A DNA stretch of 7,394 bases from Gammaproteobacteria bacterium (GTDB taxonomy: Bacteria > Pseudomonadota > Gammaproteobacteria > Eutrophobiales > Eutrophobiaceae), in assembly GCA_009843675.1 (NCBI GenBank), contig VYCZ01000431.1, forward strand, positions 1-7,394. The letters run 5' to 3'. The notes beneath the pieces were generated by a model. It was not told the DNA's origin, searched no databases, and saw only the letters and a list, made by a program, of their open reading frames with translations. Positions 5,644 through 7,394 of the stretch are shown one piece after another. How positions within the stretch are numbered: position 1 is the stretch's first letter; each line of letters starts with the position of its first letter. Both the position numbers and the translations under genes were made by a program.

Positions 5644-6444
5644 ATGAAAACACGCAAACAGCCGGGTTTTACCCTGGTGGAAATCGCCGTCGTGCTGGTC
5701 CTGGTCGGACTCCTGCTGGGCGGCATCCTCAAAGGCCAGCAACTGATAAGCAGCGCCCGGGTGCGCAATATGGCGGATCAGAACGCCGGCATCCAGGCCG
5801 CGTATTACGGTTTTATCGACCGCTACCGGCAGGTCCCCGGCGACATGCCGGCGGCGCTGGCGTGCCGCGCCATCAGTGCGGAGGTCGACACCAACTGTGG
5901 CGGGACGCCTACCATCGGCGGCAACCAGAACGGCCGCATCGACCGCTGGGAGGAAGCCGGCGCCGTCTGGGCGCACCTGGCCCATTCCCGCCTGCTCAAC
6001 GGCAGCTACGGCGGGAATACGGCTACGGCGGCACAGTATGAGGCTGGGGTATTGACCGGACAGGTGCCCGGCAACGCCTTCCAGCAACCCGTCCTGCTGG
6101 GGTTTACCGACGATTACGACGATGGCGGCGCCGCATCCGGTTCGACCGTGCGCCTGGCTTACGTATTCGGCGCCGGCGTCACCCCGAGCCTGTTGCGCGA
6201 GCTGGACGTGAAACTGGACGACGGCGACCCGGGCCGCGGCGTTGTGCGCGGCACGGTGAATACGGCGAAGCCCGGAGAGAGCACGGTGGGGGGCGACGAC
6301 TTCGGAACCGGCGCTCCCGGCAGCGAAGTCATATTGTGGTCGTCCACTACCGGCGCGCCCTGCATCAATAACGCGGATGCAGCGGGTTCCTCCTGGAACG
6401 TGGACAGCGACAATACCCGTTGCAACGCGCTGTTCCTGTACTGA
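5644..6444 (+). CDS. Type IV prepilin-like protein (prepilin N-methylation domain)
   Basis: The 266-residue product has an eight-residue leader MKTRKQPG|FTLVE with Glu at +5 (E13), followed by a hydrophobic helix to about residue 30. This is the standard substrate of prepilin peptidase. The stalk helix continues through NAGIQAAYYGFIDRYRQVPGD (48-67; PGD at 65-67), a motif seen in many long prepilins. Then come NQNGRIDRWEEAG (94-106), HLAHSRLL, and ELDVKLDDGDPGRGVVRG (186-203), which matches the 'iD.K.DDG.p.tG' segment common in such proteins. Four cysteines (74, 85, 240, 260) could pair. The NQNGRID...E loop resembles calcium-binding loops in pseudopilins. It is a probable structural or minor subunit of the same pilus or pseudopilus as its neighbours. 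Length is larger than a typical major pilin (about 150 residues). Confidence 0.9.
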   Translation: MKTRKQPGFTLVEIAVVLVLVGLLLGGILKGQQLISSARVRNMADQNAGIQAAYYGFIDRYRQVPGDMPAALACRAISAEVDTNCGGTPTIGGNQNGRIDRWEEAGAVWAHLAHSRLLNGSYGGNTATAAQYEAGVLTGQVPGNAFQQPVLLGFTDDYDDGGAASGSTVRLAYVFGAGVTPSLLRELDVKLDDGDPGRGVVRGTVNTAKPGESTVGGDDFGTGAPGSEVILWSSTTGAPCINNADAAGSSWNVDSDNTRCNALFLY

Positions 6445-6490
6445 CCCGGCCAGGGTCGTTAACCAACCGACGCAGGCGGCGCACCAGGCC

Positions 6491-7216
6491 ATGCCGGTTC
6501 CGGCCATACGCATACAGGGGCTGACAAAACAGCGCGGCGGAAAAACCGTGTTGTCGGGTCTGGACCTGGTGGTGCCTGAGGGCGACTGCATGGGCCTGGT
6601 GGGGGTTAACGGCGCCGGCAAAACCACCTTGCTGAAATGCCTGCTGGACCTCGATGCGGCCACCTCGGGAGAGATAGCCGTCTTCAACAGGAAACACAGC
6701 CTGGCCGCAGCCAGGGCGCGCCTGGCTTACCTGCCGGAACAGTTCCGGCCGCCGGCTTGCCTCAACGGCTGGGAGTTCCTGCGTTATACGGGCGGACTTC
6801 ATGGCAACGAATTCAACCTCAATCGGATAAGGCAGGTTATGGACATCCTGGATCTGGAGATTGCAGAGCTGGATAAACTTGCCATACGCCTGTCGAAAGG
6901 CACAGCGCAGAAACTGGGACTGGCCGCCTGCCTGCTGAGCGGAAAAAAGCTGCTCGTCATGGATGAACCCATGAGCGGCCTGGACCCGCGGGCGCGGGTC
7001 TGCCTGCAAACCCACCTGCTGGAGCTGAAACGGCAGGGTGTTACCTGCTTTTTCACTACCCACCTGCTGGCCGACGCGGAAAAACTGTGCGACAGCATAG
7101 CCATATTGCACCGGGGCGGAATCCGTTATATCGGATCTCCCGCCGCCTGCTACCGGCATTTCAACGCAGTTGACCTTGAACAGGCTTTTTTACGTTGCGT
7201 GGGGGGCGGCCGATAG
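6491..7216 (+). CDS. ABC transporter ATP-binding protein
   Basis: The 241-residue product has all the ATPase motifs in order: Walker A GVNGAGKTT (38-46), Q-loop with Q84 in LAYLPEQF, signature LSKGTAQKLGLA (134-145), Walker B LLVMDEP (154-160), D-loop SGLD (162-165) and switch histidine H191 in TTHLL. The signature has LSKGT rather than LSGGQ; 'LSKGM' forms are common among ATPases that serve ABC-2 permeases, so this is compatible with activity. It should energise the permease at 4120-4881, though two genes lie between them. ATG 6491 gives the normal domain start (AIRIQGLTKQ); its ribosome site is weak (AGG at 6486-6488 is close). The frame stays open into the previous gene, but no domain extends there. 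The 46-base gap from the prepilin stop holds no clear terminator or promoter. Substrate is unknown. Confidence 0.93.
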   Translation: MPVPAIRIQGLTKQRGGKTVLSGLDLVVPEGDCMGLVGVNGAGKTTLLKCLLDLDAATSGEIAVFNRKHSLAAARARLAYLPEQFRPPACLNGWEFLRYTGGLHGNEFNLNRIRQVMDILDLEIAELDKLAIRLSKGTAQKLGLAACLLSGKKLLVMDEPMSGLDPRARVCLQTHLLELKRQGVTCFFTTHLLADAEKLCDSIAILHRGGIRYIGSPAACYRHFNAVDLEQAFLRCVGGGR

Positions 7217-7220
7217 TTGG

Positions 7221-7283
7221 GGTCAGAGTAATTCCATTAGATAACTATAAGCCTGCCGATATATACCCGGAATTTTACTCTCC
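7221..7283. repeat. Imperfect inverted repeat at the convergent gene ends
   Basis: AGAGTAATTCC at 7225-7235 pairs with GGAATTTTACTCT at 7269-7281, with two unpaired bases and a loop of 33 bases. It lies just after the ATPase stop and inside the end of the minus-strand gene. It is AT-rich with a long loop and no following T run on the plus strand, so it is a weak terminator candidate at best. Confidence 0.35.
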
Positions 7284-7394
7284 CGAGGACCTGCCACGTT
7301 GCATTGTTTTATGTTATTGGCAACAAGCCAGTCACGAATATCGTCCATTGCAGGCGGGTCGTCGAGATCGACAACCAGCGCCGGCCTACCGCAA
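7223..7394 (-). CDS. Putative molybdenum carrier family protein (C-terminal part, partial)
   Basis: On the minus strand an open frame enters from the right edge and stops at TGA (7225-7223). Its last 56 residues read ALVVDLDDPPAMDDIRDW, then NNIKQCNVAGPRES (27-40), then PGIYRQAYSYLMELL. The set 'N.AGPRES..PGIY' and the preceding 'V.DLD.P' fit the C-terminal half of the putative molybdenum carrier family, a Rossmann-like group related to YpsA/LOG-type proteins. The name comes from a structural relationship and the true substrate is unsure. The start and the N-terminal half are outside the window. The gene converges on the ABC ATPase with only six bases between the stops and has no evident functional link to the pilus cluster. 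Confidence 0.75.
   Translation of the reverse strand, partial: CGRPALVVDLDDPPAMDDIRDWLVANNIKQCNVAGPRESKIPGIYRQAYSYLMELL

Noticed and set aside
6445..6490. Possible hairpin or promoter between prepilin and ABC ATPase
   Set aside because: Only a four-base GTCG/CGAC pairing is visible, and no -35/-10 pair or T run. The gap is short enough to be ordinary operon spacing.
5515..6687. 390-codon open frame on the minus strand
   Set aside because: It runs opposite the prepilin at 5644 and the start of the ABC ATPase, whose motifs (FTLVE, Walker A) are unmistakable. The minus-strand product has low-complexity, alanine/valine/arginine-rich sequence without domain signs.
6365..7159. 264-codon open frame on the minus strand
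   Set aside because: It is opposite the complete set of ABC ATPase motifs; the product is glutamine-rich and unlike any family, as expected of a shadow.

Overview
The window is GC-rich, densely packed bacterial DNA. The gene families (Glu+5 prepilins, a GspK/PilX-like protein without that Glu, an ABC-2 transporter, and a molybdenum-carrier-like protein on the opposite strand) suggest a proteobacterium, probably gamma or beta. No RNA gene or taxonomic marker is present, so this is inference only.

Layout. Almost the whole window (1 to about 7216) is one plus-strand cluster, read as a single operon with overlapping or nearly touching genes. In order it holds: the last codons of an unidentified upstream gene (ending at 38); a small exported protein with a C-terminal VxLKPGQ motif (35-544); a 938-residue pilin-like giant that starts at a TTG (541-3357); a prepilin with an LPCP motif (3377-4123); an ABC-2 permease (4120-4881); a membrane-anchored periplasmic protein whose reading frame is broken by a one-base slip in a C tract (4891-5639); a second classical prepilin (5644-6444); and an ABC ATPase (6491-7216). 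A convergent gene on the minus strand (7223-7394, partial) encodes the end of a protein resembling the putative molybdenum carrier family and closes the cluster. No stretch over 300 bases lacks a gene.

How the genes may work together. Two genes encode prepilins with a clear prepilin-peptidase site (G|F, Glu at +5). A third encodes a very large protein with a pilin-like N-terminal helix but no Glu at +5, as in GspK/PilX-type minor or tip pseudopilins. The operon therefore looks like the pilin/substrate part of a type IV pilus or type II secretion-like machine; its ATPase, platform and secretin are not in the window. The two halves of one ABC transporter are interleaved with the pilin genes, which suggests they act together. 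The Myxococcus xanthus pilGHI genes are a known precedent for an ABC transporter needed for pili.

The most unusual points are: the 938-residue protein, a pilin-type domain that is internally duplicated, with five degenerate copies of a roughly 70-residue 'GD-V-N-DGS' repeat placed inside the second copy; and the C-tract frameshift at 5446-5450, after which a clearly gene-like 58-residue ending continues in another frame and stops just before the next start codon.
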